A DNA stretch of 64,000 nucleotides from Methyloligella sp050110875 (GCA_050110875.1 CP188828.1:186001-250000); one strand, 5' to 3'. Counted from the first letter of the stretch, positions 43,223 through 51,176 are shown. Notes: generated from the sequence alone by a model not told the origin. Program-made: numbers and translations.

Positions 43223-44503
43223 TTACGCACCGCGCTTCAGGACGGATTTGCCGGCATATTTCGCCGCCGCGCCCAGCTCTTCCTCGATACGCAGAAGCTG
43301 ATTGTATTTCGCCACCCGATCGGAGCGCGCCAGGCTGCCGGTCTTGATCTGCCCGCAATTGGTGGCGACGGCGAGGTCGGCGATGGTGGCGTCCTCGGTC
43401 TCGCCGGAGCGGTGGGACATGACGGCGTTGTAGCCGGCGTCCTGGGCCATCTTGACCGCTTCCAGGGTCTCGGTGAGCGAGCCGATCTGATTCACCTTCA
43501 CCAGGATCGCGTTGGCGATGCCCTTCTCGATGCCCTGCTTCAGGCGGGTGACATTGGTGACGAAGAGATCGTCGCCGACCAGCTGGCATTTGTTGCCGAT
43601 CAGCATGGTGAGGGCCTTCCAGCCGTCCCAATCGTCCTCGGCCATGCCGTCCTCGATGGAGAAGATCGGATAGTTGGTGAGAAGATCGCCGTAATATTCG
43701 GCCATGTCGGCGGGCTCCAGCATCCGTCCTTCGCCGGCAAGATTGTACTTACCGTCCTCGTAGAACTCGGTGGCGGCCACGTCGAGGGCGAGGAAGACAT
43801 CGTCGCCGGGGGTGAAGCCGGCGTCCTGGATGGCCGTGATGACGAAGTCCAGAGCCTCGCGGGTGGAGCCCAGATTGGGGGCGAAACCGCCCTCGTCGCC
43901 GACATTGGTGTTGTAGCCGGAGGCCTTCAGAGCCTTCTTCAGAGCATGGAAGATCTCCGCGCCCATGCGCAGGGCTTCGGAAAACTTGTCCGCGCCCACC
44001 GGCACGATCATGAACTCCTGGAAGTCGATCGGATTGTCGGCATGGGCCCCGCCATTGATGATGTTCATCATGGGCACGGGCAGCAGATTGGCCCCCTCGC
44101 CGCCGAGATAGCGATAAAGCGGCTGGCCCTTGGCGGCGGCGGCGGCCTTGGCGATGGCGAGCGAAGCGCCGAGAATGGCGTTGGCGCCGAGGCGCTTCTT
44201 GTTGTCGGTGCCGTCGAGCTCGCGCAGGGCGTTATCGGCGCCTTCCTGGTCGAAGGCGTCCCGTCCCTTCAAGGTCTCGGCGATCTCGCCGTTCACCGCC
44301 TCGACGGCCTTCTGGACACCTTTGCCGAGATAGCGGGTGCCGCCATCGCGCAGCTCATGGGCTTCATGGGCACCGGTGGAGGCGCCGGATGGCACGGCGG
44401 CGCGGCCGAAAGCACCGTCTTCCAGCGTGACGTCCACCTCGACCGTCGGATTGCCGCGGCTGTCGAGAATTTCGCGGCCCTTCACGGATTTGATTGCGGT
44501 CAT
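43223..44503 (-). CDS. eno: Enolase
   Basis: Converts 2-phosphoglycerate to phosphoenolpyruvate in glycolysis. The 426-residue protein is complete from MTAIKSVKGREILDSRGNPTVEVDV. Catalytic and metal-binding segments include SGASTGAHEAHELRDG, PMMNIINGGAHADN, SIEDGMAEDDWDGW and MSHRSGETEDATIADLAVAT. The start codon lies three bases from a run of N, and its first 50 bases are repeated on the other side of the gap; the coding region itself is intact. Confidence 0.96.
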   Translation of the reverse strand: MTAIKSVKGREILDSRGNPTVEVDVTLEDGAFGRAAVPSGASTGAHEAHELRDGGTRYLGKGVQKAVEAVNGEIAETLKGRDAFDQEGADNALRELDGTDNKKRLGANAILGASLAIAKAAAAAKGQPLYRYLGGEGANLLPVPMMNIINGGAHADNPIDFQEFMIVPVGADKFSEALRMGAEIFHALKKALKASGYNTNVGDEGGFAPNLGSTREALDFVITAIQDAGFTPGDDVFLALDVAATEFYEDGKYNLAGEGRMLEPADMAEYYGDLLTNYPIFSIEDGMAEDDWDGWKALTMLIGNKCQLVGDDLFVTNVTRLKQGIEKGIANAILVKVNQIGSLTETLEAVKMAQDAGYNAVMSHRSGETEDATIADLAVATNCGQIKTGSLARSDRVAKYNQLLRIEEELGAAAKYAGKSVLKRGA

Positions 44504-44506
44504 AGG
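44452..44506. repeat. Left copy of 55-bp duplication at the assembly gap
   Basis: These 55 bases (5-prime end of eno plus three bases) are identical to 44607-44661 on the other side of the N run. The exact match and its position at both contig ends indicate unmerged contig overlap, not a biological duplication. Confidence 0.9.
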
Positions 44507-44606
44507 NNNNNNNNNNNNNNNNNNNNNNNNNNNNNNNNNNNNNNNNNNNNNNNNNNNNNNNNNNNNNNNNNNNNNNNNNNNNNNNNNNNNNNNNNNNNNN
44601 NNNNNN
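44507..44606. other. Assembly gap (100 N)
   Basis: Exactly 100 undetermined bases, a conventional placeholder length. Flanking sequence is an identical 55-bp direct repeat, so the true gap is probably negative: removing the N run and one repeat copy joins the eno start to its own ribosome-binding region. From 44504 to 44830 there is no further gene; 44662-44830 holds the eno and queC promoter regions. Confidence 0.95.
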
Positions 44607-44661
44607 TGCCGCGGCTGTCGAGAATTTCGCGGCCCTTCACGGATTTGATTGCGGTCATAGG
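44607..44661 (-). other. Right copy of the duplicated eno 5-prime end
   Basis: Exact copy of 44452-44506 including the eno ATG (44656-44658) and 17 or so codons, cut by the N run. It should not be annotated as a second eno gene. The sequence beyond it (44662 onward) is probably the genuine upstream region of eno, with GGGGTCC near the start. Confidence 0.85.
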
Positions 44662-44778
44662 GGGTCCTCGCTTTAAAAAGCGCTTCTTCGCGGCTTTGCA
44701 TATTTCATGGGGGGCGCATGAGACCGCGCCCAAGGTTCCGTCCTCTTAACAAAGGGCCTGGAAAAGCGAAAGCGCGTT

Positions 44779-44796
44779 GTTACGTCGCTGTTACGT
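44779..44796 (+). promoter_or_regulatory. Direct repeat upstream of queC
   Basis: GTTACGT occurs at 44779-44785 and 44790-44796, an 11-base period equal to one helical turn. It is followed by TTGCAT and, 16 bases later, CATAAG, a plausible promoter just before queC. The repeat may be a binding site for an unknown regulator. Confidence 0.35.
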
Positions 44797-44830
44797 TGCA
44801 TTGGGCTTTCGGTTCAACATAAGCAGGACA

Positions 44831-45571
44831 ATGAGCACGCCCGACCGCCACATTTCTTCCGATAACGCCCTCGGGGCGCTGGTGCTTTTCTCGGGTGGGC
44901 AGGATTCGACCGTCTGCCTGGCCCACGCCCTGTCGCGTTACGCCCATGTGGAGACGGTGGGCTTCGATTACGGCCAGCGGCATGCGGTCGAATTGGAATG
45001 CCGGGCGCGGGTCCTGGAAGAGTTTCGCCGGGGGTTTCCGGATTGGGCGCCGAAGCTCGGGGCCGATCATATGCTCGATATCACCGGGTTCGGGCAGATC
45101 GCGGAGACGGCGCTGACCGGCCAGTCCGAGATCGTGATGCTGGAATCCGGTCTTCCCAACACCTTCGTGCCCGGGCGCAATCTCGTCTTCTTCACCTATG
45201 CCGCGGCGCTGGCCTATCGGCGCGACCTGAAAGTGTTGGTGGGCGGCGTGTGCGAGACGGATTATTCCGGCTATCCCGATTGCCGCCACGAGACCTTGCA
45301 GGCGCTGGAGCGCGCCATCCAGCTCGGCACGGAAAAGGATTTCCAGATCGAGACGCCCTTGATGTGGCTCTCCAAGGCGGAGACCTGGGCACTGGCCGAT
45401 GCGCTCGGCGGGCAAACGCTGATCGATCTCATCGTCGAGCATAGCCACACCTGCTACCGGGGCGACCGCGAGACCCGTCACGATTGGGGCTATGGCTGCG
45501 GCACCTGTCCGGCCTGCGATCTCCGCGCCAAGGGCTATGCCGCGTGGCAAGCCGCCCGATCTGCCGGGTGA
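44831..45571 (+). CDS. queC: 7-cyano-7-deazaguanine synthase
   Basis: ATP-dependent enzyme that turns 7-carboxy-7-deazaguanine into preQ0 in queuosine synthesis. The start at 44831 gives 246 residues (MSTPDRHISSDNALGAL). The PP-loop is VLFSGGQDSTVCL; NTFVPGRNLVFF is conserved; zinc-binding Cys residues are in HTCYRGD and GYGCGTCPACDLRAKG. It is separated from the other que genes by a cytochrome and an SDR/AraC pair. Confidence 0.96.
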   Translation: MSTPDRHISSDNALGALVLFSGGQDSTVCLAHALSRYAHVETVGFDYGQRHAVELECRARVLEEFRRGFPDWAPKLGADHMLDITGFGQIAETALTGQSEIVMLESGLPNTFVPGRNLVFFTYAAALAYRRDLKVLVGGVCETDYSGYPDCRHETLQALERAIQLGTEKDFQIETPLMWLSKAETWALADALGGQTLIDLIVEHSHTCYRGDRETRHDWGYGCGTCPACDLRAKGYAAWQAARSAG

Positions 45572-45751
45572 CGACGCAGCGCAGCCTTGCGGTGTTCGTG
45601 CGAGGGCTGCCGAAAACCGGACTGCACTCGGTTCCGCGCCGGGCTAAATTCGCCTATTTCCCAGAAAAATGGCATAGCTGATGCCGCTGCGTGGCTATTT
45701 CCACTGCGCGGCATGTTGAGAAACTGGGAAAAATCATACGGAGAAATACGC

Positions 45752-46510
45752 ATGAAAGCTTTGATGCGACATGCGCCGCTCGTCGCGTTTTGTCTGACGA
45801 TCGGCGTTTTATTCCTCACCGAGGGTGTCCCGTGGGCGGTTCAGTCTCACGCGGAACCTGCGATGTCGGCGGCGGCTGGCGGCGGGCCTTCGGACTCGTC
45901 CGGAACACCCGCATTGTCCGACAAGACCGGCGATACGGTTGAGCTTGCCGCTGACAGCAGCGGCGCGTCGGCCGATGACGACGAAGAGAAGTCTGCCGCT
46001 CCTGCAGACGCCGCCGCGAAAGCCGGCGATAAAGCCAGCGACACCGTGGAGTGCTGCGAGCCCGGCGACACCACCCCGCCGCTGGAGCTCGTCGAAAAAG
46101 TGCCGCCGGGCGGTCTGCACAGCCCTTACCCCGACTACGAGAAAATGGCGAAAGACGACCCCGACCTCGTCAAACAGTTCCGTCTCCCGGGGTGTAACGA
46201 ATGCCATGGCGGTACCGGCGGCGGCGGGTTCTGCCCGGCGCTCAGCCAAGGCGTCTGGTTCTGGGGCAACACGGACGACGTGCTGTTTCGGCTGATCACC
46301 CTGGGCTCGGACGGTCTGAAGAAGCAGGGGTTCTACCGCCGGCAATGGGGCAGCGTCCATGCCGGCATGCCGCCCATGGGCCAGACCATCAAGACCGCCG
46401 ATCATCTCTGGAAGATCATCGCCTTCATCCGGTCCATCAATCCTCCGGGCACCAACCCGCCCGAGAAGGTGATTCCCGGCAAGATGAAACTCGAGGACTG
46501 GGAGAAATAG
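45752..46510 (+). CDS. c-type cytochrome, XoxG / cytochrome c-553i-like
   Basis: 252-residue exported monoheme cytochrome. The signal sequence (MKALMRHAPLVAFCLTIGVLF...) is followed by about 75 residues of Ala/Ser/Asp/Glu-rich linker (38-110), then a cytochrome domain with heme site CNECH (148-152) and a probable axial Met in GMPPMGQ. Features such as TDDVLFRLITLGSDGLKKQGF and DHLWKIIAFIRSINPP recall the cytochromes that accept electrons from PQQ alcohol/methanol dehydrogenases. No dehydrogenase gene is in the window, so the partner is unknown. GGAGAA precedes the ATG; a terminator follows. Confidence 0.75.
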   Translation: MKALMRHAPLVAFCLTIGVLFLTEGVPWAVQSHAEPAMSAAAGGGPSDSSGTPALSDKTGDTVELAADSSGASADDDEEKSAAPADAAAKAGDKASDTVECCEPGDTTPPLELVEKVPPGGLHSPYPDYEKMAKDDPDLVKQFRLPGCNECHGGTGGGGFCPALSQGVWFWGNTDDVLFRLITLGSDGLKKQGFYRRQWGSVHAGMPPMGQTIKTADHLWKIIAFIRSINPPGTNPPEKVIPGKMKLEDWEK

Positions 46511-46532
46511 GCGCCTTTCGCCGCCTCTAAAG

Positions 46533-46571
46533 AAAGAGGCGGGCGAAGCTCATCGCGTCACCCGCCTCTTT
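46533..46571. terminator. Bidirectional hairpin terminator
   Basis: AAAGAGGCGGG (46533-46543) and CCCGCCTCTTT (46561-46571) form an 11-bp stem with a 17-base loop. It lies between the convergent cytochrome and SDR genes, and because the arms begin with A and end with T it can terminate from both sides. Confidence 0.8.
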
Positions 46572-46595
46572 CCACTCTGGGATCAAATCCGATCC

Positions 46596-47330
46596 TTACA
46601 GGTCCTGCACGGTCGGCCGCACGAGGATCTCGTTCACGTCCACGTCCTCCGGTTGGCCGATCGCGAAGGCGACGGCGTCGGCAATGGCCTGGGCCGAAAT
46701 CGCGATCTGAGCCAAGTCCTCCAGATTCTTGGCGGTCTCCTTGTCGGTGATGTGCTCAATGAGCTCCGACTGGACGGCTCCGGGGGAAATGATCGTCACG
46801 CGGATGTCCTTGTTCTCCTGCCGCAGCCCTTCGGAAATCGCACGGACGGCGAACTTGGTGCCGCAATAAACCGATCCGCTCGGAAAGACGACGTGACCGG
46901 CCACGGACGAAACGTTGATTACCTGGCCCGAGCCCTGACGTTTCATGATCGGGAGCGCTGCTGCGATGCCGTAGAGGGTGCCCTTGATGTTGACGTCGAT
47001 CATGCGGTCCCACTCGTCGACCTTCAGAGCCTCCAGCGGCGATAGCGGCATGAGGCCTGCATTGTTGACGATGACGTCGACCCGGCCGAATTCCTGCTCG
47101 GCCGCCTGGACGAAGGCGTCCACCTCGTCGCGCTTGACGACATCGACGGCCTTGAAGGCCGCGGTTCCGCCACTCTCCTTGATCTCGTTGGCCAGCTTCT
47201 CCAGCCGGTCCGTGCGGCGGGCGCCGAGCATCACCTTGGCACCGAGCTTTCCCAGATGGCGCGCGGTAACTTCGCCGATACCGCTGCTCGCGCCAGTGAT
47301 GGCGACGACTTTTTCTTCGATATTCGACAT
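46596..47330 (-). CDS. SDR family oxidoreductase
   Basis: 244-residue short-chain dehydrogenase, start at 47330 (MSNIEEKVVAITGASSGIG) with AGAGGAGA upstream. The cofactor motif is TGASSGIGEVTA; NNAGLMPLSPLEA follows; the catalytic residues are in SSVAGHVVFPSGSVYCGTKFAV. Arg residues after the first strand (GARRTDRLE) suggest NADP preference. It resembles YdfG/clavulanate-type SDRs; the substrate is unknown. It is divergent from an AraC-family regulator, a common regulator-target pairing. Confidence 0.9.
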   Translation of the reverse strand: MSNIEEKVVAITGASSGIGEVTARHLGKLGAKVMLGARRTDRLEKLANEIKESGGTAAFKAVDVVKRDEVDAFVQAAEQEFGRVDVIVNNAGLMPLSPLEALKVDEWDRMIDVNIKGTLYGIAAALPIMKRQGSGQVINVSSVAGHVVFPSGSVYCGTKFAVRAISEGLRQENKDIRVTIISPGAVQSELIEHITDKETAKNLEDLAQIAISAQAIADAVAFAIGQPEDVDVNEILVRPTVQDL

Positions 47331-47399
47331 GGTCGATCTCCTCTCATTGGGGGCGCCAGGGCGCCATTGGCTTGAGAGGGAAATTGGCAGATGCACCCT

Positions 47400-47425
47400 T
47401 CCGGACAATAGACCGATGGTCCGGA
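47400..47425. promoter_or_regulatory. Inverted repeat in the SDR/AraC intergenic region
   Basis: TCCGGAC (47400-47406) and GTCCGGA (47419-47425) are perfect 7-bp arms with a 12-base spacer, in the middle of the 218-base divergent region. It is a good candidate operator for the SDR promoter or the regulator itself. Confidence 0.4.
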
Positions 47426-47488
47426 TGTCTTGCCTGATTCTCCAGAATTCTGAGATCGCTTGAGACGAAGAGCCAGGAAAAGCGATAA

Positions 47489-47509
47489 GCTGTCTATCGG
47501 TTGGACAGC
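47489..47509. promoter_or_regulatory. Inverted repeat before the araC-type gene
   Basis: GCTGTC (47489-47494) and GACAGC (47504-47509) flank a 9-base spacer, followed by AATTTTT, 40 bases before the regulator ATG. It may be an autoregulatory operator or an attenuator-like hairpin. Confidence 0.35.
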
Positions 47510-47548
47510 AATTTTTCATACCGTGGCAGGTAGACAGAGGATTCCGAT

Positions 47549-48454
47549 ATGACCGACCAGCCGACGGAACTCGCATCCCTGGTTGATCGATTTGCCGATG
47601 CGGACGGGGTTCAGGCAACGACGATTCCGCGCCTTTTCCTGGTCAAGAGCTCCACGCCGACCCTGCCGCTCCACACGGTTTACGAGCCGGCGGTCTGCAT
47701 CATCGCGCAAGGCAGCAAGCGGGCGATCCTGGGCGATCAGGTCTTGGCCTATGACGAGAAGAAATATCTCGTGATATCCGTGGATGTGCCCGCCGTCGGG
47801 CAGATCATGGAGGCGAGTCCGGAACGTCCCTATCTATGCCTCCGTTTCGATCTCGACCGGGAGGTGCTCGCCAGCCTACTGCTCGATCAGGCGGTGCAGA
47901 CGACGCGGCCGCACATGCCGGCCCCTGCCCTGTCGGTGAGCGCGGTGACGCCGGAGTTGACCGACGCCGCAACGCGCATGCTGCGTTTGTTGGAGACGCC
48001 GGAGGATGCGCGGGTATTGGCGCCATTGATCGAGCGGGAAATCCTGTTCCGGCTGCTGCAAGGGGAACAAGGCGCGAAAGTGCGGGAAATCGCCATGGCC
48101 GATAGCCGGCTGCAGCGGATCAACCGGGCCATCGGTTGGCTCAAGGCCAATTACCGCGAGCCGCTCCGGGTGGAGGATCTGGCAGACAGGGCCGGTATGA
48201 GCGCGTCGGCCTTCCATAGCCATTTCAAGAGCATTACCGCCATGAGCCCGCTGCAATATCAGAAGCAGCTCCGTCTCCAGGAGGCCCGGCGGCTGATGCT
48301 GCTGGGGATGCGGGATGCGGCGTCGGCCGCCTACGATGTGGGCTATAGCAGCCCGTCCCAGTTCAGCCGGGAGTATCGCCGCCTTTTCGGTCTGCCACCG
48401 GCCCAGGATATCGACCGGCTGCGTGAGCTGCCGCAGAGCCTGGTGGCGGCCTGA
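47549..48454 (+). CDS. AraC family transcriptional regulator
   Basis: 301-residue regulator. The N-terminal half is the AraC_N type (VYEPAVCIIAQGSKRAILGDQVLAYDEKKYLVISVDVPAVG), and the C-terminal half has two helix-turn-helix motifs (LRVEDLADRAGMSASAFHSHFK and AASAAYDVGYSSPSQFSREYRRLFG). Regulators of this subgroup often lie divergent to the SDR or aldo-keto reductase gene they activate, which matches the arrangement here. The effector is not known. Confidence 0.93.
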   Translation: MTDQPTELASLVDRFADADGVQATTIPRLFLVKSSTPTLPLHTVYEPAVCIIAQGSKRAILGDQVLAYDEKKYLVISVDVPAVGQIMEASPERPYLCLRFDLDREVLASLLLDQAVQTTRPHMPAPALSVSAVTPELTDAATRMLRLLETPEDARVLAPLIEREILFRLLQGEQGAKVREIAMADSRLQRINRAIGWLKANYREPLRVEDLADRAGMSASAFHSHFKSITAMSPLQYQKQLRLQEARRLMLLGMRDAASAAYDVGYSSPSQFSREYRRLFGLPPAQDIDRLRELPQSLVAA

Positions 48455-48475
48455 TCGGCAGCTTGCTCTGTCGTC

Positions 48476-48498
48476 ATGCCCGGACTTGATCCGGGCAT
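48476..48498. repeat. REP-like palindrome after the araC-type gene
   Basis: TGCCCGGA (48477-48484) and TCCGGGCA (48490-48497) around CTTGA form the dispersed alphaproteobacterial palindrome ATGCCCGGACTTGATCCGGGCAT. A second small palindrome (GGCGGGCGTAGCCCGC) follows. Elements of this type are usually intergenic and associated with transposase-like RAYT proteins or imperfect mobility. Confidence 0.65.
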
Positions 48499-48603
48499 CC
48501 ATTCGGGCGGGCGTAGCCCGCGTCTCGAACCATTGGCCCCGGAAGGTGCGACTGCGCAGTTCCCTTGCGCATTCCCGCCGAAATCGCCAATTTCCGCCAT
48601 AAG

Positions 48604-49239
48604 ATGACTTACGCCGTCAAAGAGATCTTCTACACGCTGCAAGGCGAAGGAATGCAGGCCGGCAGGCCCGCCGTCTTTTGCCGCTTTGCCGGCTGCAATC
48701 TGTGGTCGGGACGCGAGGAAGATCGCAGCGACGCGATCTGCGATTTCTGCGATACGGATTTCGTCGGCACGGACGGGACCGGCGGCGGCAAGTTCCGGGA
48801 CGCAGAGGCGCTCTCGGCGGCCTGCAAGGTCGCCTGGAAAGGCAATGGCGGCACGCCGCCCTTGGTGGTGCTGACGGGCGGAGAGCCCATGCTCCAAGTG
48901 GACGATGCGCTGATCGCGGCTCTCCATGACGCCGGCTTCGAGATCGCCATCGAGACCAACGGCACCCTGCCCGTGCCGCGCTCCATCGATTGGATCTGCG
49001 TGAGTCCCAAGGCGGGCGCCGCGCTAAAGCAGCGATCCGGAGAAGAGCTGAAGCTGGTCTATCCGCAAGACTCGCTCAAGCCGGAAGACCTGCCGGACCT
49101 CGCCTTCTCCAACTATCTGCTGCAGCCCATGGACGGGCCGGCGCAGGAACAGAACACGCAAGCAGCGATTGAATATTGCATGGCGCATCCCAAATGGCGG
49201 TTGAGCATTCAAAGCCATAAAATTCTGGGCTTGCGCTAA
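48604..49239 (+). CDS. queE: 7-carboxy-7-deazaguanine synthase
   Basis: Radical SAM enzyme that makes 7-carboxy-7-deazaguanine from carboxytetrahydropterin. The 211-residue protein starts MTYAVKEIFYTLQGEGMQAGRP. The cluster Cys pattern is non-classical: CRFAGCNLWSG ... ICDFCDTDFVG, i.e. a 14-residue spacing before CxxC as in other proteobacterial QueE. LTGGEPMLQ is the SAM-binding motif. It is followed by queD and queF, so preQ1 synthesis is nearly complete in this region. Confidence 0.95.
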   Translation: MTYAVKEIFYTLQGEGMQAGRPAVFCRFAGCNLWSGREEDRSDAICDFCDTDFVGTDGTGGGKFRDAEALSAACKVAWKGNGGTPPLVVLTGGEPMLQVDDALIAALHDAGFEIAIETNGTLPVPRSIDWICVSPKAGAALKQRSGEELKLVYPQDSLKPEDLPDLAFSNYLLQPMDGPAQEQNTQAAIEYCMAHPKWRLSIQSHKILGLR

Positions 49240-49288
49240 ATTGGCCGAGCCTCTGGCTTGGCCCGCCGAAATCTCATAAACAGCGCCC

Positions 49289-49666
49289 ATGCGGATCTAT
49301 AAGGAATTCTTCTTCGAGGCGGCGCATCTGCTGCCGTCGGCACCGGTAGGCCACCCCAATGCGCGGGTGCATGGCCATTCGTTCCGCGTGCGCGTCTCCA
49401 TCGACGGCGCACCGAACCCGGAAACCGGCCTGGTCGTCCATTTCGAAGATGTAGAGAAGGCGATCCAGGACGCGCGCGAGGCGCTTGATCACCGTTTCCT
49501 GAACGATATCGAGGGGTTGGAGCTGCCGACCTTGGAGCGCATCACCATGTGGCTGTGGGACCGGCTGCATAATCGTTTGCCGGGCCTCTCGGAAGTTGCC
49601 GTCTCGCGAGATAGCTGCCAGGAAGGCTGCATCTATCACGGGCCGCACCCCATGGCGGCCGAGTAG
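49289..49666 (+). CDS. queD: 6-carboxy-5,6,7,8-tetrahydropterin synthase
   Basis: Makes the pterin precursor of queuosine from dihydroneopterin triphosphate. It is 125 residues. Zinc-binding His residues lie in EAAHLLPSAPVGHPNARVHGHSFRV; DHRFLNDIEG and PTLERITMWLWD are conserved. It is 49 bases after queE and 23 bases before queF. Confidence 0.95.
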   Translation: MRIYKEFFFEAAHLLPSAPVGHPNARVHGHSFRVRVSIDGAPNPETGLVVHFEDVEKAIQDAREALDHRFLNDIEGLELPTLERITMWLWDRLHNRLPGLSEVAVSRDSCQEGCIYHGPHPMAAE

Positions 49667-49689
49667 CGTTCGCCGAATAGGATTCTCCA

Positions 49690-50169
49690 ATGGCCGGCAA
49701 GGCCGATACACCCGCCAAAACCGAAGAGCTGACCCAGCTCGGTCATGAGGTGGCGATTCCCCAATCGCCGGACCAGGCCAGGCTGGAGCGTGTGCCGAAC
49801 CCTCATTCCGATACGCAGTATCTCGCCCGGTTCACCTGCCCGGAATTCACCTGCCTCTGCCCGGTGACGGGCCAGCCCGACTTCGCCCATCTGGTGATCG
49901 ATTATGTGCCGGCGCGCTGGCTGGTGGAATCCAAGTCGTTGAAGCTCTACCTGTTCAGCTTCCGCAATCACGGTGCCTTCCACGAGGAGACCACCGTCTC
50001 CATCGGCAAGCGGATCGTGGACGAGATCGCGCCGGCCTTTCTTCGGATCGGCGGCTATTGGTATCCGCGGGGCGGTATTCCCATCGACGTCTTCTGGCAG
50101 CACGGCGAGGTCCCGGAAGGGCTTTGGCTGCCGGATCAGGGTGTCGCGCCTTATCGCGGGCGCGGCTGA
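49690..50169 (+). CDS. queF: NADPH-dependent preQ0 reductase
   Basis: Reduces the nitrile of preQ0 to the aminomethyl of preQ1. It is 159 residues, a short type I QueF. The catalytic Cys is in PEFTCLCPVTGQPDFAHL, and the QueF motif ESKSLKLYLFSFRNHGAFHEE is present. It directly follows queD; the four que genes supply preQ1 for tRNA queuosine. Confidence 0.97.
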   Translation: MAGKADTPAKTEELTQLGHEVAIPQSPDQARLERVPNPHSDTQYLARFTCPEFTCLCPVTGQPDFAHLVIDYVPARWLVESKSLKLYLFSFRNHGAFHEETTVSIGKRIVDEIAPAFLRIGGYWYPRGGIPIDVFWQHGEVPEGLWLPDQGVAPYRGRG

Positions 50170-50180
50170 GGAGCTTTTGC

Positions 50181-51176
50181 ATGGTTGCGATGGAGCACGA
50201 TCTGATCATCACCAATGGCGACCAGGCCGGCGAGCTCTTGCGCTCGACCATCGCCGGCGCCGAGGTGCTGCCCTGGCGCGACGTGCTGCATGAAGGTCCG
50301 GTGCCGTTTACCGAGGACCGGGAAGAGCTGGACGCGATCCGCGCCGACTATCTCGCCTCGCGTGGCTGGGCCACGCCCCAGCAGCTCCGGAACGATTTCG
50401 AGGCGCGCAAGCGCGGGCTGATGGTTTCGGAGGTGTTCGACCGGGTGGCGCTCTGGTTCGAGCACGACCTCTACGATCAGCTGCAGCTCCTGCAGATCCT
50501 CGACTGGTTTGACGCCCATCCGCGGGAACCCGGGAAGCTGCTGCTGGTGCAATCGTCGGAGTTCATCTCCCATATGACGGCAGAGGATCTACCCGATCTC
50601 AGAGCGTCCGAGCAGCCGGTCACCGACGAGCAGCTTTCGCTCGCCGCGCGGGCTTGGGCGGCATTCCGCTCCGATACGCCGGAGGAATGGGCCGAGCTGC
50701 TCGATAGTGCCGATCCGTCACTGCCATACCTGCGGTCGGCGGTGCTGCGCATGCTGGAAGAGCTTCCCGGTCGCGACGGCCTCACCCGGACGGAACGGCA
50801 GATGCTTCAGCCGCTCTATTTCACCGAGCTGAACCCGCCCCAGATGTTCGCCCTCTCCCAACGCCAGGAAGAGGCGATGTTCATGGGGGATTGGAGCTTC
50901 TGGGGCGTGCTGGACGGGTTGTCGCTCTGCGACACACCCCTGGTGGAAGGCCTGCAGAACATGTTCTTCAACCCCGAGGACGCCGCAGGCACCCAGACCT
51001 ATCTGAAGAGCTCGGTTCGCCTCTCGGAATTCGGCAAGGCGGTGGTGACCGGCGAGACCGACCGGTATTCGGAGAATTCCATCGACCGCTGGTGGGGCGG
51101 CACGCACCTCACCGATGACAATCTCTGGCGTTGGGACCAGGAGGCGCAAGAGCTGATCCCGCCGGGGGTGATCTAG
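50181..51176 (+). CDS. DUF1835 domain protein
   Basis: 331-residue cytoplasmic protein of the DUF1835 family. The N-terminal domain has MEHDLIITNGDQAGELLRSTIAGAEVLPWRDVLHEGP, the family hallmark. The C-terminal part contains LSEFGKAVVTGETDRYSENSIDRWWGGTHL. The function is not known. The start at 50181 has GAGGAGC upstream and lies 11 bases after queF, so it is probably co-transcribed with queEDF, though this may be accidental. It converges with kdsA. Confidence 0.8.
   Translation: MVAMEHDLIITNGDQAGELLRSTIAGAEVLPWRDVLHEGPVPFTEDREELDAIRADYLASRGWATPQQLRNDFEARKRGLMVSEVFDRVALWFEHDLYDQLQLLQILDWFDAHPREPGKLLLVQSSEFISHMTAEDLPDLRASEQPVTDEQLSLAARAWAAFRSDTPEEWAELLDSADPSLPYLRSAVLRMLEELPGRDGLTRTERQMLQPLYFTELNPPQMFALSQRQEEAMFMGDWSFWGVLDGLSLCDTPLVEGLQNMFFNPEDAAGTQTYLKSSVRLSEFGKAVVTGETDRYSENSIDRWWGGTHLTDDNLWRWDQEAQELIPPGVI

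Noticed and set aside
44607..44733. Second enolase gene fragment
   Set aside because: It is an exact copy of the eno 5-prime end at the edge of an N run, best explained by unmerged contigs.
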